Below, piece after piece: positions 23,166 to 35,200 of a stretch of 64,000 nucleotides of DNA. A model generated the notes under the pieces. That model did no database searches. It worked only from the letters and a program-made list of their open reading frames with translations, and had not been told where the DNA came from. Origin of the DNA: Gautieria morchelliformis (taxonomy: Eukaryota > Basidiomycota > Agaricomycetes > Gomphales > Gomphaceae); contig WHVA01000041.1 of the NCBI GenBank assembly GCA_015179125.1, positions 62,001 to 126,000 on the forward strand, written 5' to 3'. How positions within the stretch are numbered: the stretch's first letter is position 1; each line of letters begins with the position of its first letter. A program made the position numbers and the translations under genes.

Positions 23166-24480
23166 ACATTGTCACAAGACACCCTCTTTTCCACTTCCAC
23201 TTCCGCTCACAGTTCCACTCCATTTCTGCCTCCACTTCCAAAAGCATCTCCATTGCTTCCTAACAACACCCCACACTTCCACTCCACTTATGTTCTTCTC
23301 CAGGTCCACTTTTGGAACAATACCAGAAGCAAAGTGACATGCATAGTACACTATACAGCATCCAGGGTTGGGGAGGTTTTGGGAAGGTGAGGGGAGGGCA
23401 GGGTCACTGAGCAATGGCCCTGACTGTAGTTGTATATTATTATAGGCTTTCTGGCAATGGGAAATCCTTAGGCTTTTCTCTTTGGATTTCCCCTCTTTTC
23501 AATCTTGCACTGAAAAATCTCATGAATAGTTCAAAAAACTTCCCTTCCTACTCATCTTCTTCTTGTTTGTGATTCAGAGTACAAAGTTTCTGTTATGTAT
23601 TGTGAAACCCGATGTTGGAACTAGAAAGGATGGTGGCTTAAATGTATGTGTTACAACCCAATGAACTACCGGTCTGAAGTGTTTTGGAAGTTGGAAGTAT
23701 GGGAAATAATGTGGACAAAGGTTTGAGGTTGAAGTTGAAGTTGAAGTTAGAAGTCAGAGGTTGAGAGCAGAAGCAGAGTTGGAAGATGGAAGGCAGAACA
23801 GAATACTTAGAAACAGAGAGCTTGCAAGAACTTGCTGTGCTAAGAACAGTAGACTCGAGGGAAGGTAGCATGTATCAAAGTTGATGTTTGAATTGCAGTA
23901 TAGAGTGTATACAGGAGGCTTCTATACAAAGAGCAGAAGACACAACATGTGAGGTGGAGGTACTAAGCAAGTTATGATGACAGCAGAAGTAGCTAAGACA
24001 TAGCCCCCACCCCCACCCCCACTTGGGAGGGGGATTCTTCTTAAGATAAAAGTAATACGGTACAAAGGAACTACAAAGCATGTAAGAGCATATCAAGAGT
24101 CAATAGAAACTAGACAAAGGGAAGGGGCTGTGTAATGTTGTCGAGGGTGATGTTCCTCGAGGAGTTGATCTTGATGAGTGCTGTGAAGACTAGTGAGTCT
24201 GAAGAGTCCAAGTAATAGAGTTGAATGGGAGTGAAGGTGTCGAAGATAGAATGATAAAAGATAAGGTCAGAAGTGGGGGAGTTTCAGAGTTAGCAGAATT
24301 GGTGAAGTCAGAGTTGTGGGCTTGGTGCATGGCATGGCCATAACAGATTCCCCTCATATTGTATATATATACCTTTGGATTTCCCCTCTGCTAGCCTGTG
24401 TGATTGTGTGATCTTCACAGTGCTTGAGAGTTGCCCTTACACTTTTAGATTTCTGCTTCCAGGTATACAGGGTCAAGAGA
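23166..24480 (+). mobile_element. Family-B Gypsy LTR remnant split by a family-A solo LTR
   Basis: The left part (23,166-23,590) and the right part (24,346-24,480) carry family-B words, including CTTTGGATTTCCCCTC on both sides and a closing GTTGCCCTTACA. The family-A LTR at 23,591-24,345 lies between them. It is old and broken. Confidence 0.5.
23591..24345 (-). mobile_element. Solo LTR of Gypsy family A (755 bases)
   Basis: It runs from TGTTATGTATTG to GGCCATAACA, resembling the LTR at 50,574-51,264, whose gag lies on the minus strand; so this one is also in minus sense. The flanks GTTTC and GATTC match in four of five bases, a plausible worn target duplication. It contains the C-rich block CCCCCACCCCCACCCCCAC at about 24,003. 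Confidence 0.65.
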
Positions 24481-26770
24481 CACCCCTTTTCAAGTTCTGA
24501 CTCTGCTCCCAGAAGCACCTCCATCAGTTCCAACCAGATCATCACTTCTGCTCTGCTGAAATGGACATATGAGTCCTCTTCCAAGGACATTGATAAAGAC
24601 CCTAAGGTGCATAATACAAGCTTAGTTAGCTATCAGTCACTTAACTTTTCCTTAGGGCAAATCCAAATCCAAAGGCAAATCCAAAGCAAGCAAGCTCAAG
24701 GTTACAAGCCATAAAACTGCATGGGAGCCAAGGGCTGATATTGGGGAGATCTACTTTTTATCACATGGCCTTAATGTATGTTGATTCAACATTAGTTTAA
24801 ATGAGCATTGACTTTACTACCTACATTTCTGACACTGATGGGATACTGAATTGAATTAATGTCCTGAATGCAAGCCAAATTGACCAGTTGTCTACATTCA
24901 GGTTTGCCTCCATCAGAACCTGCCACCAGTTTGAGTGGGTTAAGACATGGTGTTATTTGAGGAGAGAAGAAAGAGAATATTTCAGTCAGGACAATTTCTT
25001 TTGTTATCAATCATTCTTATCTTTCACCATATTTCTTATTATTCCGAGAACTATTCTGAGCCAAGAGCAATTTCGAGTATCCGAGCCAAGGATCATTTCG
25101 AGTCAGGTCGAGGTGCACATATGTATACTATTTCACATTTATTATCGAGTCAAGTCCTTATCCCACATGCCTGACATCATGTTTGACATCATCTATCCAT
25201 GGATTAGCCATACAGGGGTCATAGCATCACATTTGACATCATTTTGACCCTAACTCCTAACACTACTATTTTCACATGACTATTTACTCCTATTGTGTAT
25301 TGCTTAAATACTTGGACTCTAGATACAGATTAATTAGCGACTTTACAATCTTTTTCCTTAGAGCTTCGAGTCAAAAGCATCTCTGGATCATTATTGTTTC
25401 CTCCTCATTTCTTACACTAGAACACTGCTTATATCTTGCACTAGAACATTGCTCAAATCTTTATCACTATCACACTATTAGCCACTCGACCTGATTCTCT
25501 TAAGCCAATTTATATTACATGGGATACCTAAAAGCTGGATATCTGGCTCTGGGAGATCTTGCCATACCATTTGAAAGAATGGAGGCTATTTTGGCTAGAT
25601 CTGATGGGCTCCACTGGCCACGCCTCAAGCTGTCATGGTCTAGGCTAGAGATCCAGTGGGAGAGGCCTGATGGGTATGGTTGGTTTCTTCACCACCAAGG
25701 GGGATAAGGGCAAGGCATGGGAAGAGTCCTGCCTAATTTTGGTGTGTGAACTGATATTGATAGTGAAGCTTATTATTCAATTACACATTTGTCACAGTTG
25801 CCTGTTCCTGATTTAGTTAATATGCCTGACACATTGGCAAGTACCTCAGGGAACAAGAAACAGTATAATACAAGGTTAAAAAAAGGGAAACTATCAGCAA
25901 GCCAACTCGGACTCATATGTTGACTCTGAGGACAATGTTTGTGATAAGCCTTGCAACAGGGGTTGTGTATGCACTTGGGAGTTGTATCATTTGTTGGTAA
26001 ACATGAGGAGAATAATGAGACAATGAAAGAGAATATAGCTTCAAGTCTCAACTAAGGGCTGAAGCGAGTCTGCAAACAATGTCAGTTGTATGTGCTAGCA
26101 CCACATGCAGTGACAACGACAACACACTGACTGATAACAACTTCCAGTCAAGGGTAACATTTATCGTGACTTCAGTGGAGTCAAAACAATAGCACAGTGG
26201 AGTCTATAGCTTTCTGCTATATCTGCCTTAGATATTTCAATCAATAGTATACAATAGTGGTGACTACTAGTGTTCAAGATAACAAGAGAATGGGTCAGAA
26301 TAGTGCATATTGATATGGAAAATGCTCTACATGCTGCATCGGGTCAGAAGCAGTCCCTGAGAGATGGGGATGGTGTCCTTCTTATAACTATCTAAGTGGG
26401 GAGCTAGGCATGATGCATGATGCTCCTGCAAGGTTTAAGTGCTGTAGTAAGTGGTTGTTGGTTGTGTCAAGGGAATGAAACAGAGAAGAAATCTTATCCC
26501 CTGTACGGCATGCTTTCAGGCACTTGGCAACTCTGTATCTCTCCCCTGAGGTAGCTGTTTTGTATGTCCATAGATTGGACTGTCTGCTATATATTCCATT
26601 GTGTCCAATGACCCTGTATGGCATTGTGAGTGCCGTAGCTATTATTCTTTACTGACCATAACCTATTGGATCTGCACTATGATAAGCTCAGGTGTTCAGA
26701 GTGAGATGAACGACTAATGCTATACCTGCACCATGATAAGCTATAGTGTGAGTATCAACATGTAAGTAAT
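24481..26770. other. No gene recognised
   Basis: This region is AT-rich. Open frames of up to 119 codons on both strands carry no known motif, and none has a convincing exon pattern. Given the surroundings it is probably retroelement debris too old to name. Confidence 0.4.
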
Positions 26771-26775
26771 GTAGG

Positions 26776-27154
26776 TGTAGGAAGTGAACACATAAGCTGT
26801 GAGCAAACCATGTCACCCCATGTCACACTATGTGACAAACAATTTAGGGTGCCGTTATTGTCTAAAAGATTCCATTGTTCACTGCTATAGATAGCAGTCC
26901 ATTGTTTTATTCCACCATTGTTCTTGGTAGACTATAAAGTAGACACTTAGAAGTCCCTCTCCCTCAGTATCATGCACTCGCGCATATACTGAGGTGAGAG
27001 ACTCGTCCTCAGCTTTACATTTATTCTTACTTACCTATACGTTTATGTAGAGGTTATCATATAGGTAATCATATATATCTAGTATTTTGACTCGCGCATA
27101 TACTGAGAGGTTATCGTATAGATATAATCATATATATTTTATCAAACTCTTACA
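26776..27154 (+). mobile_element. Solo Copia-type LTR (379 bases), target duplication GTAGG
   Basis: It opens TGTAGGAAG and closes CTCTTACA, with GTAGG on both sides (26,771-26,775 and 27,155-27,159). Layout and words (CCATGTCAC...CTATGTGACAAACAA, two copies of GCGCATATACTGAG) match the 5' LTR of the Copia element at 62,058-62,428. They belong to one family or close relatives. Confidence 0.8.
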
Positions 27155-27289
27155 GTAGGATGATAAGAGAGAGTGGAAGGCAGCTCTTACCTCAGGTGTT
27201 CAGAGCGAGATGAATGACTGAGGGAAAGCAGGGATGGTGGGGATTGAACTACATTACTGACACGTATGAGGGTGCATGTTATGCTGGAT

Positions 27290-28909
27290 GACATTGTATA
27301 TCTAACACTGTTTCCAGAAGAACTCCCGCCAGTTCTGCTCTTTCCTCCACCTCTGCTCTGCTTCTGGACTTCTGCTTCGGAACATTGTTGGAAGTGAAGC
27401 GACTCATGTAGTACCTGGCATCCAGGGTTAGTCAAGGGTTGGGGAGGCCAGGGGAGGGAAGTGTCAGGCAATGGCCTTGGCTGCAGTCCAGCATAGCATA
27501 ATACAGCTCACCAGCAGTGGGTATCCTTATACTTTTCTCTTTGGATTCCTGTCAGGGGAACCCCCTCTCAAGTTCATTTCTGAGCTTGGGTTTGGCTCTG
27601 ACCCAAGGACTGGACCTGGCCCAGGCACATCCCAAGGGCAAAGCTAAGTTCCCAAGCCTTCAGCTTTGGAAACAATCCTGGAGTGGAATCAGGGGTGTAG
27701 GTAGGTTGCATGTGTCAGGCAGCGGCCCTGGAGCCTTGGACTTATGTCAGGAGTGGAGTGGGCGTCCCTGACTTCAATAAGGGGTGCAAGGTATATAAGT
27801 AGCATGCTGGAAGCAGGGATCCACAGCTTTTTCTCTTTGAATCCTCCTCTGCCAGACCACATGAGTTCCACTGTCTAGGGAGAGTTGCCCTTACAGCAGG
27901 AAAAGCTCATCTTTAAGGACCGGTGGTTGGGTCATGCAGTAATGCTATAGGCAACTTTGGCATCAGTGACTCTGAGTCAGATTTCAGAATGCCCTCCGAA
28001 CTTACTGCACCTGACACCCCCTCCTTCGGTGTTGTTCCTTCAGCATCATTCCTTCAGCTCCATGACAGACCTGAGTGTCCCTTCAAATCCTGTGATGACA
28101 GATCAAACCAAACGGATCTGGAATATTAAAAAGGAGCTCTGGGCCAGCCAAGCGAATAACAAGGAAATAGCAAATACACTACACCTCATCATGGTGAAAC
28201 TAGATGTGAGACCAACAGCCAAGAGCTGAGAGAAGAAGAGGTGTGAGCTGAAGAGTTCAGGGGACTCAAAGATTCAGAAGAGGAAGCTGAGCAGCTGGCA
28301 GCGGGGCCAAAGTGAGGGAGGGTAACACCCTCAGACTTTAACTGACCAAGATCGGGACAGACTTCAAAAAGGAGTTCATGGACCAATTATGCTCAAGGGA
28401 CCAGCTGGCACCAGTGCAAAGACCCGATTGATGACTAATTGACCAGTTGCAGGAACTGATTGTCCAAACAGAGTACAATGATGACAAAATGAAGGTCAAC
28501 CAAATTCCACTGAGGACTAGACCTGAGCTTGCAGAACAAAGTTGCCCTGCTCAGAGATGGCACCCTAGGCTTCAATGATCCTGAAGGGTGGTATGGGGCT
28601 TGGAAAGTGTCCCAAAACTGAGATGCAAATGAGGCCTTCCTCAAGATGGGCAGAGGCACTGGAAAACCTGCCCACATCGCCAACACGTTCTTGAAAATAG
28701 TGGCCATCCCAAGGTTCAAACCCAAAGTCTTGACTAGGGGGACCAAGCCAGCTACAGCCCCAGTGCCTCTGAAGGGTGGCCTGACTCTGATGGATGGGGA
28801 CCACATGCACCGAAGCAGTCACCCTTCGGTAGCCTGCCACCAATGCCATAAACTCAGCCACTATGCTCGGGAATGCCCCCACTATCATTACATTCTATCA
28901 GTTAAATAG
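27290..28909 (+). mobile_element. Gypsy-type fossil (family B), 5' LTR and gag only
   Basis: The plus-sense LTR runs from about 27,290 to 27,895 and ends GTTGCCCTTACA; the next bases, GCAGG, match the junction of the minus-strand family-B element at 16,982. Gag-like coding sequence follows to 28,909 and ends in a CCHC zinc knuckle (CHQCHKLSHYAREC). No pol region follows before the family-A LTR at 29,109. It is broken, with several breaks. Confidence 0.55.
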
Positions 28910-29108
28910 CTAGTAATGTGTATAGATACCCTCAGGCAGTGAAACACCAGTATTGTTCTATTGCTCTAACCCACGAGGCTTTTGACTGGATGATGTTAAA
29001 TCAGTTGGTGTCCAGTGCTGTTCTCACTGCGCATGGTGTTTGCACACACAACCAAAGTTGTGTTCTTGTCCCATTCTCTCTATGCCCCTCCATGATCTTA
29101 TGACTCCC

Positions 29109-29754
29109 TGTTATGACCATGCTATTACAACTTCCGACACTCGTGTTCCTCCTTTCTGATATTCTGATAATTATGACAACACCACCCCTTGTTATATCTT
29201 TTTTTCCATTCAACTCTATTACTTGGACCCACCGGACTTGACTCACAGCACAGCAAGACCATATGTCTGACCCCTCTGGAGTTCTGTTGTTCCGTCATGT
29301 ATAATATGCTTTCTGTCCCCTTGTTCTTTCGCCCATTGTTCTTGATTCTACCCTGCACCCCCTTTGTAGTTCTTTGTTCCTGATTATTTACTTACCCTGT
29401 CTATCATATCTGACTTCTGCTTCCTTTGGAACATGCTTAGTAGTGCAACATTACATGTTGATTCAGCTCTTTGTATAAAAACCCCTCATGTATGCTCTTG
29501 ATTCTACAATCAGATAATCACCTTCAATACATGATTCCCTTCACTCTATCTCCTGTTCTTAGCACAGTGAGTATTGCAGAACCTCTGTCTCTCCATGTCT
29601 GCCTTCCAATTTAGTTTCCAACTTTTGACTTGCTTCAACACTTACCTTCTGACAATCCAAAAATCTTAGGACGATAGTTCATCGGGGGCGCAACACATAA
29701 GTTGAAGCCGCTGTCCTTTCTAGTTCCGTCCTCCAGGATTCGTGATACATAATA
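29109..29754 (+). mobile_element. Gypsy family-A LTR, plus sense (about 646 bases)
   Basis: It opens TGTTATGACC and closes near GATACATAATA, the inverted counterparts of the LTR at 50,574-51,264. Landmarks such as GGACGATAGTTCATCGGGGG and GAAGCCGCTGTCCTTTC lie in the expected order. No clear target duplication was found. Confidence 0.65.
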
Positions 29755-29779
29755 CTCCCCCACTGCATATGCAACCCTG

Positions 29780-30110
29780 CTACCAGCCTATTTCAATAGA
29801 AATGCCTCGATGAATTCCTTCCAGGTCGCATAGAGTGCTGTGCCATGCTTCACTTCATGGGTGAATCAAGTGGTAAAAGTTGCAGCCCTCCCGGTTTTCA
29901 TGAAGCACATTGCCTGCAGGATCTGTGACTGCTCATCTGCAAAGTCACTCATGCACATGCCCAGGTAAAGGCTGCATGACTGGATGAAATTGCGACCATT
30001 TGCATGATCGCCATCGTACTTGGAGGGCTTTGCTGGCTCAGCTGTTCACTTTGAGGAGGTAGCAAATGTGACTGGGGAGCCCAGCCATCAGCCCAATGGT
30101 TGTAGCCTAC
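29780..30110 (-). pseudogene. Gypsy gag fossil fragment
   Basis: The minus-strand sequence resembles the gag N-terminal capsid part of Ty3/Gypsy elements (KPSKYDGDHANGRNFIQSC and YATWKEFIEAF). It is a broken fragment with neither LTR attached clearly. Confidence 0.5.
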
Positions 30111-30339
30111 AGGATATTCAACCTCATCTCCAGATCTTGTTTCTCCTGCATCTCTCTTATCAGCTCTTGCTCTGTTGCTGTCAAGCAGCCCAAAACTTCA
30201 GCAGCAGATGGCAAGTCCATGATAAGCCATAGCAGGTGTTAGGGTATGAGAAAGGATTGCTAAAATTGCAGCTTTCAAAGGGTGTTCAATTGAAAGTCAG
30301 GTGATTTTGCAACCACATGAGTTCTGCTGTCAAGGAAGA

Positions 30340-30599
30340 ATTGCCCTTACAATTCCCCTCTGTCAGTTGTCTGACTGTGTGATCTCCATTAGCAAGGGTT
30401 GCCCTTCAAGGGTGAAGTTGAAGTCAAAGTTGGAAGTTGGAGGTTGAGAGCAGAGGCAGAGTCGGAAGACTTAGAGACAGAGAGCTTGAAAGAACTCACT
30501 GTACTAAGGACAGGAGGTAGGCAAAGGTAGCATGTACCAAAGTTGATTTTTGAATTACAATGGGAGGGATTGGTAGGACATTGTTTGCATCCAGGTTAC
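30340..30599. repeat. Mixed LTR fragments (families B and A)
   Basis: Positions 30,340-30,410 carry the family-B end (GCCCTTACAATTCCCCTCTG). Positions 30,410-30,599 match part of the minus-sense family-A LTR (compare 23,720-23,900). The A fragment is interrupted at 30,600 by the long solo LTR. Confidence 0.5.
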
Positions 30600-32190
30600 T
30601 GTCATGATTCGTTTATTCTGCGAATCATCCCTCAGCACAAGGCGAATGACTTCCCGAACCAGCGAACGACTTCCTGAACCAGCGAATATCTCGCCAAAAT
30701 ATTCATCGCCATACTGCCTTCGCATTCGCTATTCGCATCATTCCTGCCAGCACGCCAGGTGTTGGAGCCCTCATCCATCATAAAACCCATCATCTGTTAA
30801 ACTCCCACTCCATGACAGACCCACATGCTCGGGATGCATTCGGATAGTGTCAGTTGCAGCCTCCATGCAGGTTGGACTCAATGGGACTCGTACCACTGCA
30901 GCGCAGGACGAATTAGCTTCGCTGAAGTTTTCACTACACAGTTGTCATGACACATTAATTTCTTGTATCAAGCTATCCCTGTTTTCCCTTTCACCACTCT
31001 TCCATGTTCGCTCGGCTTCGCTCCATTCACTCCTTGCTCGATTCACTATTCACCACATTCGCCAAATGACCATTCGCTACTTGCATCATTTGCCAGTAGC
31101 CATGTCATCAAACACGATCGACATCCTTTACCTGGATTGATGGTTCATCACTGGTCCTATCATGAAGTGCAAGGAGGTGCAGGCTGTCATGACTCATTTA
31201 TTTCTTATACCCAGCTATCCCTGTTGTCCCTTTCACCACTCTTCCATGTTCGCGTGTCTTCGCTCCATTCACTCCTCGCTCCATTCGCTATTTGACACAT
31301 TCGCCATATGACCATTCGCTACTCGCATCATTTGCCAGCAGGCACGCCATCAAACACAATCGACATCCTTTACCCGGGTTGATGGTTCATCACTGGTCCC
31401 ATCATCTTCTCAACTCAACCCCCTTTGGGTGTTCCTATGTCCAGAATGCATTCGCGGGGCATCCTACCCATAGGTCATGTGGGACCAACCCAGCAGATGA
31501 AGAGTCCGTGCAGGGTGGTGTATATGCAGGTCCCAAGGCGTGTTTTCGTACATAGGGGCCTTCGCCTTCTTTCCTCTCCGTCGTTTCATGTTCGCACCCC
31601 TCTTCCATTCTATTGGATGTCTATTCCATCTATTATGTATCCTGACCACGCACCCCTATCCAACCCTGACTCCAGACGGCCTCTTTCCTATTCGCTAGCA
31701 CCGTATGAGCATTAGGTATAAGTAGTCTACATTCACATGTATATTCTCCAGTTTAATTATCATACGTCCATCTTGTGCAAACTTGACCTCGCTGTGACTA
31801 TCATCTTGAGCCTTCTCCTGTAGATTTCTATCTTTGACCAGAAGAGGACTTAGGCCTCGCTGGTGAGTTCTCATACTTCATCTTCATTACCTTAGCCTTC
31901 GAGCTATTTTTTGTGCTGTCGGAAAAGGGCTCTGAAGGAGCACCTTCGCTGGCGAAGGGATTGTCGCTACTTAGACAACCCTTCCATGACACCTTGCATG
32001 TCACATTGTCAAGTGCCACGGGCTATTTCGCTATAACTGTAGATCAGGGCAAATTCCTTTCGAGTAACCCTCTTACCTTTTAACCCTTACCTCTTCAGTA
32101 CTGTTCGCTGGGTGATTCGCTAGATCGCACACGCTATTCAGGCATTCGCCACTAACATGCGATATTAACGCCCAAAATCCAATCTTGACA
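30600..32190. mobile_element. Solo LTR, very long (1,591 bases), target duplication GTTAC
   Basis: It starts TGTCATGATTCG and ends ATCTTGACA, flanked by GTTAC at 30,595-30,599 and 32,191-32,195. It is the same family as 13,689-14,931. It is longer because a segment of about 240 bases (about 30,945-31,186, starting GTCATGAC) is repeated in tandem from about 31,187. No coding sequence. Confidence 0.85.
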
Positions 32191-32258
32191 GTTACCCCCT
32201 GTACACCACTCGAGGTGCTTACTAAGTTTGTGGGTGTCACTTGAACCTAGTGGCACTA

Positions 32259-35200
32259 GGTGCAAGTCACTGTTTGTTTACCATAACCAACAGCAACGGA
32301 TAGTGAAAAAAGAAATCTGGTAATAATTTGAAACTATGGCAAATGGTGAAGAATCCTTCCTTTTTGTTTATGATTTAAAACATCAAGAAAATCTGAACAA
32401 AAATCAATCAATATTTTATAAGAAATAAATTGTGACAAAATAAATCATATTCACTGCATAAGGTGCAAGAGATAAATATTTGCCTTTATTCAGATTTTTT
32501 CATGTCTTAAATTGTAACGAATTCCTTGAGCGGCGCAAAGGGCTTAGAGCAGAGTGGTAAAGGGAGATAGGTGCCAGTGAGGCTGCTGCACGGGAAAAAC
32601 TTTATTGACAGACAGACATGTGTAAATACAAGTAATCGAAGAAAAGAAAAGAGCAAATGGGGTAAGATACGAGTATGCAAGGGGGTACCTGATGATGACA
32701 CGAGGTGTTAAAAAACCCTAGGGGAAAAGCATTCATGCCACAGGATGCAAACAAAGAGAGAGGGGGGGGGTGGGGAGATAATAACGATGGAGAACGACAG
32801 AACAAGCTAAGCTGTGTGAAGTCAGTGTCCATGGAGCATATGAGCAGCAATAAAGCACCTGTGTGAAGGTAACGGTGCAATGCAAGTGAGCAAGGGAAGG
32901 CACGAAAACAGATAAAGGCCTGGGTGAGCCTCCCGCTGAGACATGATGATGAACTCCATGATGCAGGCTCAACTATGCCAAAGCGGGACTCAGGCCTGCT
33001 AGTGAAACATTGCTCAGCAGAATGCGGATCAGTAACAGCAGAGGCTGAAGTGCACCCTAAGTTAAAGTGAGAGATAGAAGAAGGAGCAATGGTAGAGCAA
33101 AGATCATGTGCAACAAGGCTGTCAGTGCAATGACTAAGCCGGTGGGCCGGAGTGGAATTCGCCCAGTGTAAAGACATACCTTTTTAAACATGGGCAAATT
33201 CCTTGAGCCATGCAAAGGGCTTAGAGCAGGGTGGTAAAGGGAGGTCGGTGCCAGCGAGGCTGCCACATGGGAAAAACTTTATCAACAGACATAGAAGGGG
33301 TACAAGAATGAACAGGAGGAAAAAGTGGGAGAGGATAAGGTTTTTCAAGAGGGAGCATCAGAGGAGGGGTGGCCATGGATGAGAGCGTGCAGGATGACGG
33401 GGTGCTTGCGAATGTAGACCTTGAAGCTGTCGGATGACCAGCATCCCATACCTTGGATAAGGTTGTCAGGAACACCGGCGAGAGCGAGGTCTGTAGCACC
33501 ACCAGAGCGCAGTGAGTGGCTGCCAACATCGTGACCGAGGATGCGGTGGAGGCATGTTAGGAACCAAGAGGAAGTAGGGGTGAAGCCAGAGGAGGTGAGA
33601 CAGAGTTTGGGATGGAAGGGAAAAAGAGAATTGCGGGAGGCAATATAGCGCTGCATAAAAAGAACGGGGTTGAGGGGGAAGTGAAATGGGCAAAGAATGA
33701 CTATGATGCTGGACTTGTAGAAGCAGTCCACCTTGTGATAGGGCAGGTGAAAAGAGAACTGGTCAGCGAGGAAATGTAATGAGCATCGCAACACAATTTT
33801 CTTGGAGGAGCACTCGGAAGGGGAGTCGGCAAGGGTCATTTCTCTGAGGCAAAGCAGAGAAAAGAAGCCAGTGAGGAGCATGGCAAGGAAGAGGCGGTTG
33901 TCGTGGGAGGGGGAGTTGTAGGCTGCATGCAGAGCAGTAAGGTCGTCATGGGTGAGTGCACATTTTTGGTGCGGAATGGAGGCACCACGGGATTTGCGCA
34001 TTCCTGCGAGGCAACGGCGGATGATAAGGGTGGAGCAAGTGGCGTGGATGTTGGGGAAATGAGGGTCCAGGCCATCTGCTGGATAAGTAGGTGGAAACAG
34101 ACTGAGGTTTGATGTGGTGTGACATGAAAACGACAAAGAGGCTGAGGATGTCAGGGGAAGGTTCAATGGGAAAGTTATGCATTTTACAAAAGGACAAATA
34201 AGATTGGAGGTACGAGTTGTAGGTGAGGTGGGTAGAAGGCTCAATGGCATGACCGAGCACAATGGCCCGTTCATACCAGAATTTTTCATGGGACCAGGCC
34301 GTCCAGAACAGTTGCCAGCTCCATGTGATGGGAAGCAGCATTATGCTGCAGCCCCCATCACATCCCAAGGGGGTTGAAAAAGGCGTATGTGCAATGTGGG
34401 GTGCAAAGAGGTGGTGACATGAAAATGGCCGTGGGAGACAGTGTTGGCAATAGTGTTGTCAGCGCCTGGGATGTGGAAAACTCGAAGGGATGAAGTCTGC
34501 AGGAGGAGTAATCGTGCAGCGAAGAGGAGCAAGCAGTTATACGAAGCGTGAGCTTTGAGTGAATGGAACATGTCGACAGTGTTCATGGAATCGGTATAAA
34601 TTAAAAGGTGGCATGGAGGCAGCTGTAGATCAATCACAAAGTGTAACGCGGATACAACACATAGAGCTTCGTAAAAGAAAATGTGTGCTAAAGGCTGCTA
34701 CACGGTGATGGGGGAATAGAAGGCATGGTCCAACACGGGGACATAAAAACCCATGCCTTCAAGCGAGGTGTGACAATAGATGATGAGGTTAGCATCTGCG
34801 CATCCCCATATGAGAGAATTGACAAGACAGAGGCCATCAGAAACGGCAATTGTATCAGTGAGCCAGGTGAGGTCCCCAATGACGGCTTGGTTTAAGTAAA
34901 GGGAGGCTTGGGCAATGGTCTTACCTTCAAGCTTAGCATAGGAGGATTGCAGCATGGGGCGCAGCAAAGTGAAGACATTGAGAGACCAGTTGATCCAGCC
35001 AGGAGACACTGCCATTGAAGGAGAGTGCGACGGCGCAACTGCAGCAATCATCCAGTGCTCCAGCAGCTCCTCACGTTCATCAGCTGTCATGTAGCGGATG
35101 ACGCGGCGCAAGTGGATGGGATGAGGATATTTGTGGGTCAACAGACACTGTGGATAGCGAATCCATTGAAACCTAGTGGGTTTACCCACAGGGTTTCTGT

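Noticed and set aside
32602-33177. 191-codon minus-strand frame, with a 215-codon twin at 37,690-38,337
   Set aside because: These are the Ngaro A repeats, which are terminal non-coding repeats; the shared frame reflects repeat identity.
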